Origin: CAYVVT01 sp964454335
GTDB lineage: Bacteria > Fidelibacterota > UBA8477 > JABMPR01
DNA: 64,000 nt
NCBI GenBank assembly: GCA_964454335.1
Contig: CAYVVT010000012.1
Span: 29,600 to 93,599, forward strand
Direction: 5' to 3'
Made by a program: the position numbers and the translations under genes. Positions within the stretch are counted from its first letter, which is position 1. Every line of letters starts with the position of its first letter. Shown here one piece after another: positions 34,218-43,591 of the stretch. Below the pieces are notes generated by a model. The model was not told where the DNA came from. It was given only the letters and a program-made list of their open reading frames with translations, and searched no databases.

Positions 34218-35420
34218 ATGATCAAACGCATTATCATCTTTTTATTCGCTGTCTCCATTACACTTGGGATCTTTACGGTTACACTCTTCGAGATCCGGAA
34301 CTGGCGTTTGAATGCAGACGTCGAAACACCCATTGTCCAGGCTCAAATGCCCATTCAACCGGTACAGCAGAAGATTGTCACCACGGAGCCATCCCTGGTG
34401 GTGGGGCGTCAGAACGCCATCACCCGGGCGATCAGCGAAGTTTCTCCTTCCGTGGTGGGAATTACCGTGACACAGATCCGCTATTCAGCTTCACCCTACA
34501 TGAATGATCCCTTCTGGCGGCTCATGATGCCTGAAATGCCGCGCTGGTTCTCCGAGCGGGTCCAGTCGCTGGGCTCCGGTTTCATCTATGATCCGGAGGG
34601 CTATATCGTCACCAATGCTCATGTGGTGGAGAATGCCGAGAAGATCATGGTCACCCTGGCAGGTGGCTCCCAGCATGAGGCTACCCTCATCGGTATCGAT
34701 GAGAAAACCGATCTGGCGCTCATCAAGCTGAATGATCCGGGTGAGTATCCCGCTGCAGACCTGGGGGATTCTGATGAGATCATCATGGGGGAGTGGGTCA
34801 TTGCCCTGGGTAATCCATTTGGTCTGCTCAGTGAGAGTCGAATGCCCATTGTCACTGCAGGGATCATCAGCAGTCTGCATATGGATTTTGGTATCCAGCG
34901 CAGCGGCCGGGTATACCAGGATATGATCCAGACGGATGCTTCCATCAACTCGGGCAATTCAGGTGGTCCACTGGCTAACGCGCTTGGTGAGGTGATCGGC
35001 ATCAACACCTTCATCTTTACCGGGAATGCCAGTTCGAGCGGTTCAATCGGCATCGGATTCGCCATCCCGATGAATCGCACCATGGAGATCATCAAGGAGC
35101 TGCGGGATAAGGGATATATCGATCGTCGCTATACCACTGGTCTGACCATCAGGAACCTCGATCCCAACCTGGCGGTCATGTTCGACCTGGATTTTACTGA
35201 AGGAGTGATGGTTGAGGATGTCGAAGTACGCTCCCCTGCGGCCAAAGCGGGGATCCTTGTCGGGGATGTCATCATTGGTGTGAATAGCGAACGGATACGC
35301 GATGATCGAGATATTTTTACTTACATCCGCAGTCAGGATCTGCGGAGTGGTGATCAGATCACATTCAATATCTGGCGTGATGGGAAACGCCTGAATATGA
35401 CAGTCAAACTTGAGGGTTGA
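34218..35420 (+). CDS. Periplasmic HtrA/DegP-family serine protease
   Basis: A 400-aa envelope quality-control protease. The ATG at 34218 begins MIKRIIIFLFAVSITLG, an N-terminal anchor or signal; a further ATG at 34194 would only add eight residues. The trypsin-like domain has H135 (TNAHVVENA), D165 (DEKTDLALIKL) and S248 (NSGNSGGPLAN). One PDZ domain lies at about residues 285-400. A single PDZ and uncleaved-looking anchor make it closer to DegS/HhoA-like forms than to DegP. Likely monocistronic. Confidence 0.94.
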   Translation: MIKRIIIFLFAVSITLGIFTVTLFEIRNWRLNADVETPIVQAQMPIQPVQQKIVTTEPSLVVGRQNAITRAISEVSPSVVGITVTQIRYSASPYMNDPFWRLMMPEMPRWFSERVQSLGSGFIYDPEGYIVTNAHVVENAEKIMVTLAGGSQHEATLIGIDEKTDLALIKLNDPGEYPAADLGDSDEIIMGEWVIALGNPFGLLSESRMPIVTAGIISSLHMDFGIQRSGRVYQDMIQTDASINSGNSGGPLANALGEVIGINTFIFTGNASSSGSIGIGFAIPMNRTMEIIKELRDKGYIDRRYTTGLTIRNLDPNLAVMFDLDFTEGVMVEDVEVRSPAAKAGILVGDVIIGVNSERIRDDRDIFTYIRSQDLRSGDQITFNIWRDGKRLNMTVKLEG

Positions 35421-35496
35421 GAACAGCAGGAATGCTGTTTCCAATCAGCTTAACCGGACTATTTTGAACAAATGACTTTCTGGGAGAATTAGGACC

Positions 35497-36144
35497 ATGG
35501 CACGTGACGGACTTCCAAATGTCCTCTTCGCCATTGCATTGACTGCCATCCCCACCGTACTGATCTTTTATTCGGATGGGGCCATGATCTGGCGTATAGC
35601 CTCCTTCCTGGCCGGCGCTTTCCTGCTTTTCACCCTCTTCTTCTTTCGCGATCCCGAACGGGATGTGATCAGTGATCCGGATCTCATCCTCAGCCCGGGT
35701 GACGGAAACATCGTGAACATCCGTGAAGTCGTGGATGATTTTGTTGGTCCGGCCTGGGTCGTCACCATGTTCCTCTCACCTTTGAACGTCCATATCAACC
35801 GAATCCCCATAAGTGGCAAGATTAGCTGGGTCCAGTATCATTACGGCTCATTCAAGGCAGCATTCAATCCGAATGCGTCCGAGGTGAATGAGCGCAATGT
35901 CGTAGCACTGGAGAATGACAACCTGAAGATCACATTCGCTCAGATAGCCGGTGTAGCCGCCAGGCGAATCATCAGCCACCTGAGGGAAGGGGACGAGGTT
36001 GAACAGGGCCAACGCTATGGTCTGATCAAATTTGGCAGCCGGATGGATGTCGTCATTCCACGCCATTGTGAGATCCTCGTGGGACTCAAGGAACCGGTGC
36101 GTGGGGGCTTGACTGCTTTGGCGAAGGTTGGAAAGAATGGCTAA
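35497..36144 (+). CDS. psd: Archaeal-type phosphatidylserine decarboxylase proenzyme
   Basis: A 215-aa decarboxylase making phosphatidylethanolamine. Two hydrophobic segments sit at about residues 10-55. The core SPGDGNIVNI, FLSPLNVHINRIP and IAGVAARRI follow. The self-cleavage site forming the pyruvoyl group is GS in KFGSRMDV (about residues 178-185). The short form without the long bacterial N-terminus is the archaeal-type class common in FCB bacteria. It overlaps pssA, the preceding step in the pathway, by 8 nt. Confidence 0.95.
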   Translation: MARDGLPNVLFAIALTAIPTVLIFYSDGAMIWRIASFLAGAFLLFTLFFFRDPERDVISDPDLILSPGDGNIVNIREVVDDFVGPAWVVTMFLSPLNVHINRIPISGKISWVQYHYGSFKAAFNPNASEVNERNVVALENDNLKITFAQIAGVAARRIISHLREGDEVEQGQRYGLIKFGSRMDVVIPRHCEILVGLKEPVRGGLTALAKVGKNG

Positions 36145-36970
36145 ACTCCAGCGTAAACCGCGTCGCCGTCGCAGCCGGTCGCCCCGGGTCCGTGGGCGCA
36201 CCAAGCGCTTCATTCCCAACACCTTGACCATATTGAACATGTTTCTTGGATTCCTGGCCATCATTTCAGCCTTCGCGGGCAACTACACTCTGGCTGCATG
36301 GCTCATATTCGTCGGTTTCATCATGGATAGTTTCGATGGCAAGGTGGCGCGTGCACTGGGAACAGCCTCAGAGTTCGGTATCCAGTTCGATTCCCTGGCC
36401 GATCTGATCACATTCTGCCTGGCGCCAAGCGTATTCGTGTTTCTCATTTGGGCCGAACCCCTGGGGATCATTGTGGGTGGCTTCTTCGCATTCATGCCGC
36501 TGATGCTGGGTGCCATCAGGCTGGCTCGTTTCAACCTGGAAGCCGGTGCTGACCAGAAATCTCAGTTCCTGGGTGTTCCCACACCCCTGATGGCCATGAC
36601 CATCGTTGGGTTGTACCTCTTCTTCACCCAGCTGCATCTGCTTCCCTGGGAAGCCCTGCACCCCAAGTCCCCCGAAGGGGACTCCCGAATCATTTTACCA
36701 CTCATCATGATCGTCTCCAGCCTCATGTTGTCAAAGATCCCATTTCCAAAATCACCCCCTTTCTCTCTAAGGGGCGGCTGGCGGAACACCTGGCGTTTCA
36801 TCGCCATCATACTGACATTCATCGCCATAATTGCATCCCGGGGAATGTTGATCTTTCCCCTGGCGATCATCTTGATACTCAGCGGGCTGGTGATCTGGAC
36901 ACAGACCCATCGAATGACCGTTCATCTGGAGGAAGTCGAAGGAGAGGGACATGGATCCACGGAGGCGTAA
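36137..36970 (+). CDS. pssA: CDP-diacylglycerol-serine O-phosphatidyltransferase
   Basis: Makes phosphatidylserine from CDP-diacylglycerol and serine. 277 aa. A basic N-terminus (RKPRRRRSRSPRVRGRTKR) is followed by the CDP-alcohol phosphotransferase signature D-G-(x2)-A-R-(x8)-G-(x3)-D-(x3)-D in SFDGKVARALGTASEFG and FDSLADL. Six to seven TM helices follow. The ATG at 36137 has AAGG 9 nt upstream; a TTG at 36128 is less likely. The psd-pssA pair forms a complete serine-branch phospholipid module. Confidence 0.95.
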   Translation: MAKLQRKPRRRRSRSPRVRGRTKRFIPNTLTILNMFLGFLAIISAFAGNYTLAAWLIFVGFIMDSFDGKVARALGTASEFGIQFDSLADLITFCLAPSVFVFLIWAEPLGIIVGGFFAFMPLMLGAIRLARFNLEAGADQKSQFLGVPTPLMAMTIVGLYLFFTQLHLLPWEALHPKSPEGDSRIILPLIMIVSSLMLSKIPFPKSPPFSLRGGWRNTWRFIAIILTFIAIIASRGMLIFPLAIILILSGLVIWTQTHRMTVHLEEVEGEGHGSTEA

Positions 36971-37235
36971 CCTCAAGATCATCGTGCTCATGTTGCTGGC
37001 TGGAGCCGTCATCGGTTCTGTCCTGGGTGATATCGCAGGAGCGTTGCTGCCTGAGGGCGTTGTTCGGGACTTCTTCCTCCTGGCGTTCGATTCCTCACAT
37101 TACGGTCTGAGAGAACCGCTGGTCCTGGATTTCAGGGTTTTCAGTATCACCTTCGGTCTTACCTTGAGAGTGAATTTCATGGGATTGCTCGGTATGGGGG
37201 TTGCCTACTACCTCTTGAGGTATTATCGGGTGTGA
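36951..37235 (+). CDS. DUF4321 small membrane protein
   Basis: 94 aa, with two hydrophobic helices: IIVLMLLAGAVIGSVLGDIAGALL (positions about 9-32, glycine-zipper-like) and LRVNFMGLLGMGVAYYLLRYY near the C-terminus. The arrangement, with a central FSITFGLTLRVN stretch, fits DUF4321 proteins. It overlaps pssA by 20 nt. No function is known. Confidence 0.78.
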   Translation: MDPRRRNLKIIVLMLLAGAVIGSVLGDIAGALLPEGVVRDFFLLAFDSSHYGLREPLVLDFRVFSITFGLTLRVNFMGLLGMGVAYYLLRYYRV

Positions 37236-37303
37236 TGGGATTGGCGAATTGAATGGATTACAGAATGACTGAAACGATATTGAATAAGGAAAAGGAGTAG
37301 CAT

Positions 37304-37576
37304 ATGTCACTTCCCGGTGGATGGGAATGGTTAATAATTCTCCTGTTTGTACTCATCTTTTTTGGTGCCAAACGTTTACCCGAGATCGCTCGTGGGCTCG
37401 GGAAGGGGATCCGGGAATTCAAGAATGCCATCGGCGGGATCTCGGACGAGATCCAGAAAGCTGGTAATATAGCGGATCAGGCGGACACAGCTCCATCGAC
37501 TCCTCCACCGCCACCTGAAACCTCTGAGGAACCAAAGGCAGAACCTGAAGAGGGAAAGGACGCCGACGAAGCTTGA
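37304..37576 (+). CDS. tatA: Twin-arginine translocase TatA/E subunit
   Basis: A 90-aa pore-forming Tat component. It has an N-terminal TM helix (WEWLIILLFVLIFFGA), the hinge KRLPEIARGLGKGIREFKNA amphipathic helix (residues about 24-43), and an acidic, Pro-rich tail. AAGGAG precedes the ATG. No tatC is in the window, so the partner lies elsewhere. It overlaps gatA (TTGA). Confidence 0.94.
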   Translation: MSLPGGWEWLIILLFVLIFFGAKRLPEIARGLGKGIREFKNAIGGISDEIQKAGNIADQADTAPSTPPPPPETSEEPKAEPEEGKDADEA

Positions 37577-38913
37577 CGCTGGTTGAGGATTTTCAGCGGA
37601 GTGCTGATCAGCACTCCGCGTTGAATGCATTTACCTACCTCGCTACAGATTCTCTGACCCAGGAGACAGAAACAGCTCTGAGTGGCCCCCTGTCTGGTAT
37701 GCTGGTTGGGGTGAAGGACAATATCGCCGTCCGGGACATGCCCCTGACATGCGCATCTGAGATCCTGCGAGACTACATCTCGCCATATGATGCTACCGCT
37801 GTGAGCCATCTGAAAGAATCAGGTGCCCTCATCGTCGGAAAGACCAACCTGGATGAGTTTGCCATGGGCAGCTCTTCAGAATTCAGCATCTTCGGACCGG
37901 TACGGAATCCTGTGAATCCCGATTATGTTGCAGGAGGATCATCCGGAGGATCCACTGCTGCCGTGGCTGCCGGGCTGGTGGACGTTGCCCTGGGGACTGA
38001 TACCGGCGGCAGTGTCAGACAACCGGCAAGTTATTGTGGTATTGTGGGCCTTAAACCGACCTACGGGAGGGTCTCCCGCTATGGTCTGGTAGCCTTCGCC
38101 AGCAGTCTGGATCAGATAGGTATACTCAGCAGGAATGTCACAGATGCTGCTCGCATGCTTACGGTCATCGCAGGAGCTGATCCCAGTGATGCCACCTCGG
38201 TTGATCATCCGGTTCCCTCATACGCAGCAAAGCTGGAAACGGATCCTGAAAACCTGTGCGTCGGAGTGCCGCAGGAATATTTCGCCGAGGGGATCCAGCC
38301 CGAGGTGAAAGCCCATGTAGACAGGATCGTGGATGAGCTGCGATCGATGGGCGTGAAGGTCAAGACCGTCTCCATCCCACACACGCCCAGTGCCATAGCC
38401 ATCTATTACATCATCTCATCGGCGGAAGCCTCCAGTAATCTTGCACGCTACGACGGCGTACGCTACGGCTCACGACAGCCGAACGAGGATCTGCAGAAGA
38501 TGTATACGGATACCCGCGAACATGGCTTCGGACCTGAGGTGAAGCGTCGGATCATGCTGGGGACCTATGTACTCTCAGCCGGCTATTATGAAGCCTATTA
38601 CGGCAAGGCACAAAAGGTCCGCCGGCTACTGAAACAGAACTTCGATCGGGTATTCCAGGAAGTGGATGCTCTGATCACGCCCACTGCGCCTACAACTGCA
38701 TTCCGGCAGGGTGAGAAACTTGACGACCCGCTGGCCATGTATCTCAACGATATCTACACTGCCTCAGTCAACCTGGCCGGACTCCCGGCCATGAGCATAC
38801 CCGCCGGGGTAGATCGCAAGGATTTACCTATTGGCTGCCAGCTCATCGCACCTCCCTTCGAAGAAGAAACAATCCTGCAACTCGGGACTATAATAGAGCG
38901 CCTTGAGTGGTAG
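37573..38913 (+). CDS. gatA: Glutamyl/aspartyl-tRNA(Gln/Asn) amidotransferase subunit A
   Basis: A 446-aa amidase-signature enzyme that releases ammonia for Gln-tRNA or Asn-tRNA formation. K48 (VGVKDNI), the Ser-rich GGSSGGS at about residues 121-127 and TDTGGSVRQPA are the Ser-cis-Ser-Lys catalytic site. ITPTAPTTAF and GLPAMSIPAGV match GatA rather than other amidases. It is shorter than usual (about 480-490 aa), mainly at the N-terminus. The start is a TTG overlapping the tatA stop. gatB and gatC are not nearby. Confidence 0.93.
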   Translation: MTLVEDFQRSADQHSALNAFTYLATDSLTQETETALSGPLSGMLVGVKDNIAVRDMPLTCASEILRDYISPYDATAVSHLKESGALIVGKTNLDEFAMGSSSEFSIFGPVRNPVNPDYVAGGSSGGSTAAVAAGLVDVALGTDTGGSVRQPASYCGIVGLKPTYGRVSRYGLVAFASSLDQIGILSRNVTDAARMLTVIAGADPSDATSVDHPVPSYAAKLETDPENLCVGVPQEYFAEGIQPEVKAHVDRIVDELRSMGVKVKTVSIPHTPSAIAIYYIISSAEASSNLARYDGVRYGSRQPNEDLQKMYTDTREHGFGPEVKRRIMLGTYVLSAGYYEAYYGKAQKVRRLLKQNFDRVFQEVDALITPTAPTTAFRQGEKLDDPLAMYLNDIYTASVNLAGLPAMSIPAGVDRKDLPIGCQLIAPPFEEETILQLGTIIERLEW

Positions 38914-38918
38914 AAGGT

Positions 38919-38946
38919 TTGACAGCTTTTAGATACAGATAATTAA
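38919..38946 (+). promoter_or_regulatory. Possible promoter before the Bat operon
   Basis: TTGACA (38919-38924) followed by an AT-rich region (ATAATTAA around 38939-38946). Spacing to the best -10 is short, so support is modest. It lies in the 63-bp gap between gatA and batA. Confidence 0.3.
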
Positions 38947-38976
38947 GACGTCACAGGGAACCGAGTATTTGATCTG

Positions 38977-39969
38977 ATGGCTATTGGAATTTCGCAACCG
39001 TATTATCTATGGCTCCTCCTGCTTATACCCTTTCTCGTCATCTACTATATCTGGATAGGGCGCAGGCGTTTCGGTACACTGCGCTATTCCTCGCTGAGCC
39101 TTTTCCAGAATGTGGCATCGGCGAATGTCCTGTGGCAAAGACATTTGCTGGTAACATTGCGGATACTGGCCCTGGCCTTCCTCATCCTGGCCCTGGCTAG
39201 ACCGGAAGAGAGGAATGTTCAGCAGGAGATCAATGCCGAGGGCATTGACATCATGATGCTTGTGGATATATCGGGTTCTATGCGGGCAACGGATTTCAAA
39301 CCAAACCGCCTGGAAGCTGTCAAGGCAGTAGCAGCGACCTTTGTAGGTGACCGTTTGAGTGACCGCATCGGCTTGAATGTTTTTGCAGCCGAAAGTTTCC
39401 TGCAGTGTCCGCTTACGACGGATATGGAACGCCTGAAGGAATTCATCGCTGCCGTGACCATCACCCACGAACGTTATGACGGTACTGCCATAGGCCTGGC
39501 ACTGGCTGGTGGGATCAATCGACTGCGCGAATCCGAAGCCAAGAGCAAGGTGATCATCCTGCTTTCCGATGGCCGCAATAATGCCGGTGAGCTTGATCCC
39601 ATTACAGCCGCCCAGATGGCCGCAGAATTCAAGATCAAGATATACACCATCGGAGCGGGTACCCAGGGCACCGCCTCCATACCTGTCACAACTGCACTTG
39701 GTGTGCGGAATGTACAGGTCCAGGTGGATGTAGATGAAGAGACTCTCACCACAATCGCTGAACTGACCGGTGGACAATATTTCCGGGCGACGGATGAGAA
39801 TTCACTGGCCCGGATCTATGAGGAGATCTCACGCATGGAGACCACTGAGTTCAAGGTCCGGGAATACGTCCAGCACAGGGAACTGTTCATCATTCCATTG
39901 TTCATCGCCCTCTTCCTGCTGAGCCTGGAGATCATTCTGGACAAGACCCTGCTCAGGAGATTTCCCTGA
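38977..39969 (+). CDS. batA: BatA: membrane-anchored VWA-domain protein
   Basis: A 330-aa Bat-operon protein. TM helices are at residues about 8-27, 54-73 and a last one near 305-325. Between them lies a VWA domain (about 90-270) with an intact MIDAS motif DISGSM, a Thr in the HERYDGTAIG loop and LLSDGRNN. These bind a divalent metal and a protein ligand. It begins a run of five overlapping genes (batA, batB, batC, batD, batE) plus a SPOR gene. Such operons usually follow MoxR and DUF58 genes, which are not present here. The role (envelope stress or aerotolerance) is debated. Confidence 0.92.
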   Translation: MAIGISQPYYLWLLLLIPFLVIYYIWIGRRRFGTLRYSSLSLFQNVASANVLWQRHLLVTLRILALAFLILALARPEERNVQQEINAEGIDIMMLVDISGSMRATDFKPNRLEAVKAVAATFVGDRLSDRIGLNVFAAESFLQCPLTTDMERLKEFIAAVTITHERYDGTAIGLALAGGINRLRESEAKSKVIILLSDGRNNAGELDPITAAQMAAEFKIKIYTIGAGTQGTASIPVTTALGVRNVQVQVDVDEETLTTIAELTGGQYFRATDENSLARIYEEISRMETTEFKVREYVQHRELFIIPLFIALFLLSLEIILDKTLLRRFP

Positions 39970-41018
39970 TGATCCGCTTCGAAGACCATGCCGGCTGGCT
40001 CTGGGCCCTCCTTATACTGTGGGTACCGTTGATGCTGCTGTTCGTTCTCTGGGCCTGGCAGCGGAAACGGCATGTGCTGAGGCGAATGGCCAATCCTGAA
40101 TTGATCCAGCGTCTGTCACACAGCATTTCAACTCCACGACGCAGCCTCAAGGAAGCATTGAGGATCATTGCCCTGCTCCTGCTGGTCCTGGGGGTCATGG
40201 GACCGAAATTCTCTTCAGAACTGGTAGAGCTCACCCGGGAAGGTGTCGATGTGGTGGTTCTGCTGGATGTATCGAATTCCATGTTGGCCCAGGATATCGT
40301 TCCCAGCCGGTTGGAAAAGTCCAAGTTTGAACTGCGCCGCATGGTGGAACGGATGGAAGGTGATCGCATCGCCCTGGTCGTTTTCGCCGGACAGGCCCAC
40401 CTGCAGACGCCACTGACGCTGGACTATAGTGCCTTCGAAATGTTCCTGGACATTGCCGATGAAAGCCTGATTGGCGTCCAGGGCACAGCGGTGGAGCCTG
40501 CTATTCAGCAAGGACTACAGGCCTTTGCCCGGGAGGAAGAGAAATACAAGACCATGATCCTTATCTCGGATGGCGAGGACCATGAAGGTAATCTTGACGA
40601 AATTCTGCAGGAAGCTGCCGCGAATAACGTGATCATTCATACCGCCGGTGTGGGATCCCTTTCAGGAACACCCATACCCATTCTGGATAAACAGGGTAAC
40701 ATCAAAGGCTATCGCAAGACCCGGGAGGGCGAGATCGTCACCACCCGATTATCCACTCGAACCCTGGAGAAGATCAGCAGCAGCACTGGTGGACGATTTG
40801 TTCACCTGAACAGTGCGGCCAGCACACTGGATGACATCTATTCAGATATCCTGGGAATGGAACAGAAAGAGTTCAGTCGACATGAATTCACCAATTTCCG
40901 GGAGCAGTTCCACTGGTTTATCCTGGCGGCACTGCTGATATTCGTGGCGGAATTCCTGCTTTCGGACCTGCAACCCCGGGCCAGGGATTGGGAGGGCCGA
41001 ATCATTGAAAGGGAGTAG
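39969..41018 (+). CDS. batB: BatB: membrane-anchored VWA-domain protein
   Basis: 349 aa and a paralogue of BatA with the same topology. TM helices are at about residues 10-29 and 58-77, the VWA domain at about 88-280 with MIDAS DVSNSM, GVQGTAVEP and LISDGEDHEG, and a C-terminal TM near 310-328. Its start shares a base with the batA stop. It overlaps the batC frame depending on the start chosen there. Confidence 0.92.
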   Translation: MIRFEDHAGWLWALLILWVPLMLLFVLWAWQRKRHVLRRMANPELIQRLSHSISTPRRSLKEALRIIALLLLVLGVMGPKFSSELVELTREGVDVVVLLDVSNSMLAQDIVPSRLEKSKFELRRMVERMEGDRIALVVFAGQAHLQTPLTLDYSAFEMFLDIADESLIGVQGTAVEPAIQQGLQAFAREEEKYKTMILISDGEDHEGNLDEILQEAAANNVIIHTAGVGSLSGTPIPILDKQGNIKGYRKTREGEIVTTRLSTRTLEKISSSTGGRFVHLNSAASTLDDIYSDILGMEQKEFSRHEFTNFREQFHWFILAALLIFVAEFLLSDLQPRARDWEGRIIERE

Positions 41019-41025
41019 GGAAAAG

Positions 41026-41772
41026 TTGAAACACAGATCCGGACCTGCAATCCTCTCCATGACATTTCTGCTGCTTTTGCAGGCAACCGTTGTCTTTGCC
41101 CAGAAGGATGCTGCCCGGGCATACTCTGCCGAGAACTATGAGGCGGCTCTGATGGAGTGGCAGCAACTGTTGGAAGAATATCCGGAGCTGGTGGACATCA
41201 ATTACAATCGTGGGAACGCCCATATGATGCTTGGACAGGTGGATGAAGCCATTAAATCCTACGAATCGGCCCTGACCCTGGAACAGGAAGACGCCCTGGC
41301 GGACGTTTACTACAATCTCGGAAACGGGTACCTGTATAAGAATGATCATGCAAAAGCCAGGGAATTCTACAAACACACCCTGCGCTTGAGACCGGACGAT
41401 CAGGACGCAAAGGCTAACCTCGAGTTGATGAATCTCCTGCCGCCGCCACCACCCCAGGAACAGCAGGGGGGTGGAGACCAGCAAGATTCCGAAAGTGAGG
41501 AATCACAGCAGGAGGAACAGCAGCAACAGCAACAGCAGGGTGAGGATGACCAGGAGGAAGAGCAGCAGCAGGCGCAGGATCAGCCGGAACCTCAGGAGAA
41601 TGAGGAAACACGACAGGACCAGACCCGTTCTGAACAGTCCCGGGAACAATCGCAGGAGCAGATGATCAATGCCTTGCAGATGCTGGAAACCCTGAAGGAT
41701 CGTGAAACGGAAAACATGCGCGAGCAGATCAGGATGCAAACCTCGGGTAGTGATAAGGATAAGGACTGGTAG
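41026..41772 (+). CDS. BatC-like TPR protein with a Glu/Gln-rich tail
   Basis: 248 aa. The TTG at 41026 has a GGGAGTAGGG ribosome region 5-10 nt upstream and opens a signal peptide (MTFLLLLQATVVFA); a TTG at 41005 is also in frame. Residues about 25-130 carry about three TPR repeats (VDINYNRGNAHMMLGQVDEA; DVYYNLGNGYLYKNDHAKA). Then PPPPPQEQ and about 80 residues dominated by Gln and Glu, ending in a short helix (INALQMLETLKDRETEN). TPRs of this kind bind VWA partners. The low-complexity tail is repeat-prone and may vary in length. Confidence 0.86.
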   Translation: MKHRSGPAILSMTFLLLLQATVVFAQKDAARAYSAENYEAALMEWQQLLEEYPELVDINYNRGNAHMMLGQVDEAIKSYESALTLEQEDALADVYYNLGNGYLYKNDHAKAREFYKHTLRLRPDDQDAKANLELMNLLPPPPPQEQQGGGDQQDSESEESQQEEQQQQQQQGEDDQEEEQQQAQDQPEPQENEETRQDQTRSEQSREQSQEQMINALQMLETLKDRETENMREQIRMQTSGSDKDKDW

Positions 41773-41776
41773 GACA

Positions 41777-43591
41777 GTGAGGAACCTGGTTATCCAACGG
41801 AAATGGATCCTGGTACTGGTGCTTCTACCGGTACTCTCATCCACACTTGCTGCCACCGTCCAGGTCTCAGCATCCGTTGATGCCCGCAGTGTCCTGGTCC
41901 AACAGCCGTTCAAGCTCACCGTTGAAGCCCGGGATACAGAAAGCATGCCGGTGGTGCGGATGCCGGACATCGATCGCCTGGCGGTGATCTCGGGTCCAAT
42001 GCAGAGTTCGAACTATTCCTGGGTGAACGGCAAGATGAGCGGATTCAAATCCGTGACCTATACACTGGTCGCCCTCACCCCGGGTGACCTGGTGATCCCG
42101 GCCCTGGATGTGAGGGTCGACAAACAGGTGGTGAAGACCGAACCCATCCGACTCAGGGTTGTCCAGCGGGGCCAGCAGACCGATCCGGCGCAGGGTGGAG
42201 CTGCCCAGGAGACCGCCTCCATATTCATCCGGGCCATACCCTCCAAGGACGAGGTATACCTGGGCGAGCCTGTATCGGTACGTTTCAAGCTCTATACGCA
42301 GGTCAGTGTATTCAACTATCAGATCGATAAATTTCCTGATGCAGTCGGTTTCTGGGCAGAAGAGATCGAGCAGGTTCGACAACCGCGGCTGGTCTCAGAG
42401 ATCCTTGATGGTGTGCGTTACAATACAGCAGTGTTGAAGACCGTTGTGTTCTATCCAACCCGCAGCGGAGAACTGGAGATCGATGCCCTGCGGGCACAAC
42501 TCGAGGTGGAGGTCAAGTCCAATAATCGGCGCCGGGGACTGTTCAATGATCCCTTTTTCAACGATCCTCTGCTGGATCCCTTCGCACGCCGTGTCCAGCG
42601 GAACTTTCTGTCCAATCCGTTGACGATTCAGGTCAAGCCCCTGCCCGAACCGGTTCCCCGCAACTACGGCGGTGCGGTGGGTACCTTCTCGCTCAATGCG
42701 AAACTTGACACCTCGGTATTGCAGGTGAACGATGCCGTGGGTTTACATCTAACCCTCAAGGGCAAAGGAAATTTCAAGACCCTTCAGGTTCCCGATCCGG
42801 ATCTCCCCGAAGAGATCGATGCTTTCAAACCCGAGCGCAGTGAGGCCATCAAACTGGTGGATAACCAGTATACAGGCTATAAGCAGGCCACCTATCTGCT
42901 GGTACCCCGGCAACCGGGGGAGTATTTCATCGAATCCCTGGATTTCAGCTATTTTGATCCTCGGGCGGGTAACTACCGCCAGATCCGTACTGCCCCTCTG
43001 CGTCTGCAGGTGGTCCAGGCCGGTAAGGATGAGCAGGTGATCGTTTCCGGGTATTCACGTGAAGAAGTGGAGATGATGGGTGAGGATATCCGTTACATCA
43101 AAGCCGCTGGCAGTGGCTTCCTTCGTATGGGTGGAACCCACCGCGGGGCAGCCACACTGTGGGTGTCATTCGCTCTGGGGGTGATTGCCGTTGCCGCTTC
43201 CTTCTTCTGGGAATACCACAGGTCCCGGCTGGACCAGAATCTGGCATTGAAGCGGAGAAATCGGGCCCTGAGACAGGCAAAGAGGATCCTGCGGTCGGCA
43301 GGCGGATTGGCTGAAGGATCCGAGCAGTTCAGCGCTTGGGTGAACCAGGCCTTACTGGGCTTTATCGGCGATCGTCTCGATCTGGCAGAGCATGCACTGG
43401 AAACCCGTGACCTGCTGGATATAGTCGAAGGACGCCTGAAGGATGAGGATCTGTTCCAGGAGCTCCGGAATCTAATGCAGATCCTTTCCATGGACCGTTT
43501 TGCACCGGGCTATGAGTCTCGTTCCCAGAAAGAGCTCCTGGAGAAGGCTGATGCGGTGATCAATCGATTGAACCGTGAGTTGAGATTCTAA
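41777..43591 (+). CDS. batD: BatD: exported BatD-family protein
   Basis: A 604-aa large periplasmic protein with immunoglobulin-like beta repeats. The GTG at 41777, 4 nt after the batC stop, starts a signal peptide (WILVLVLLPVLSSTLA). The long upstream extension to 41702 has no signal and overlaps batC. Beta domains fill about residues 25-450 (VSASVDARSVLVQQPFKLTV; YLGEPVSVRFKLYTQV). A TM helix (about 475-492) leads to a cytoplasmic helical domain of about 110 residues. The plan is that of BatD/oxygen-tolerance family proteins. Confidence 0.9.
   Translation: MRNLVIQRKWILVLVLLPVLSSTLAATVQVSASVDARSVLVQQPFKLTVEARDTESMPVVRMPDIDRLAVISGPMQSSNYSWVNGKMSGFKSVTYTLVALTPGDLVIPALDVRVDKQVVKTEPIRLRVVQRGQQTDPAQGGAAQETASIFIRAIPSKDEVYLGEPVSVRFKLYTQVSVFNYQIDKFPDAVGFWAEEIEQVRQPRLVSEILDGVRYNTAVLKTVVFYPTRSGELEIDALRAQLEVEVKSNNRRRGLFNDPFFNDPLLDPFARRVQRNFLSNPLTIQVKPLPEPVPRNYGGAVGTFSLNAKLDTSVLQVNDAVGLHLTLKGKGNFKTLQVPDPDLPEEIDAFKPERSEAIKLVDNQYTGYKQATYLLVPRQPGEYFIESLDFSYFDPRAGNYRQIRTAPLRLQVVQAGKDEQVIVSGYSREEVEMMGEDIRYIKAAGSGFLRMGGTHRGAATLWVSFALGVIAVAASFFWEYHRSRLDQNLALKRRNRALRQAKRILRSAGGLAEGSEQFSAWVNQALLGFIGDRLDLAEHALETRDLLDIVEGRLKDEDLFQELRNLMQILSMDRFAPGYESRSQKELLEKADAVINRLNRELRF

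Noticed and set aside
37304..38913. tatA-gatA as a fused or frameshifted gene
   Set aside because: Both frames are intact with a TTGA overlap and complete family motifs; ordinary translational coupling explains it.
41402..41720. Simple-sequence repeat or CRISPR-like array
   Set aside because: It is a coding Gln/Glu-rich tail (CAG/GAG codons) of the BatC-like protein, with no spacers or regular repeat unit.
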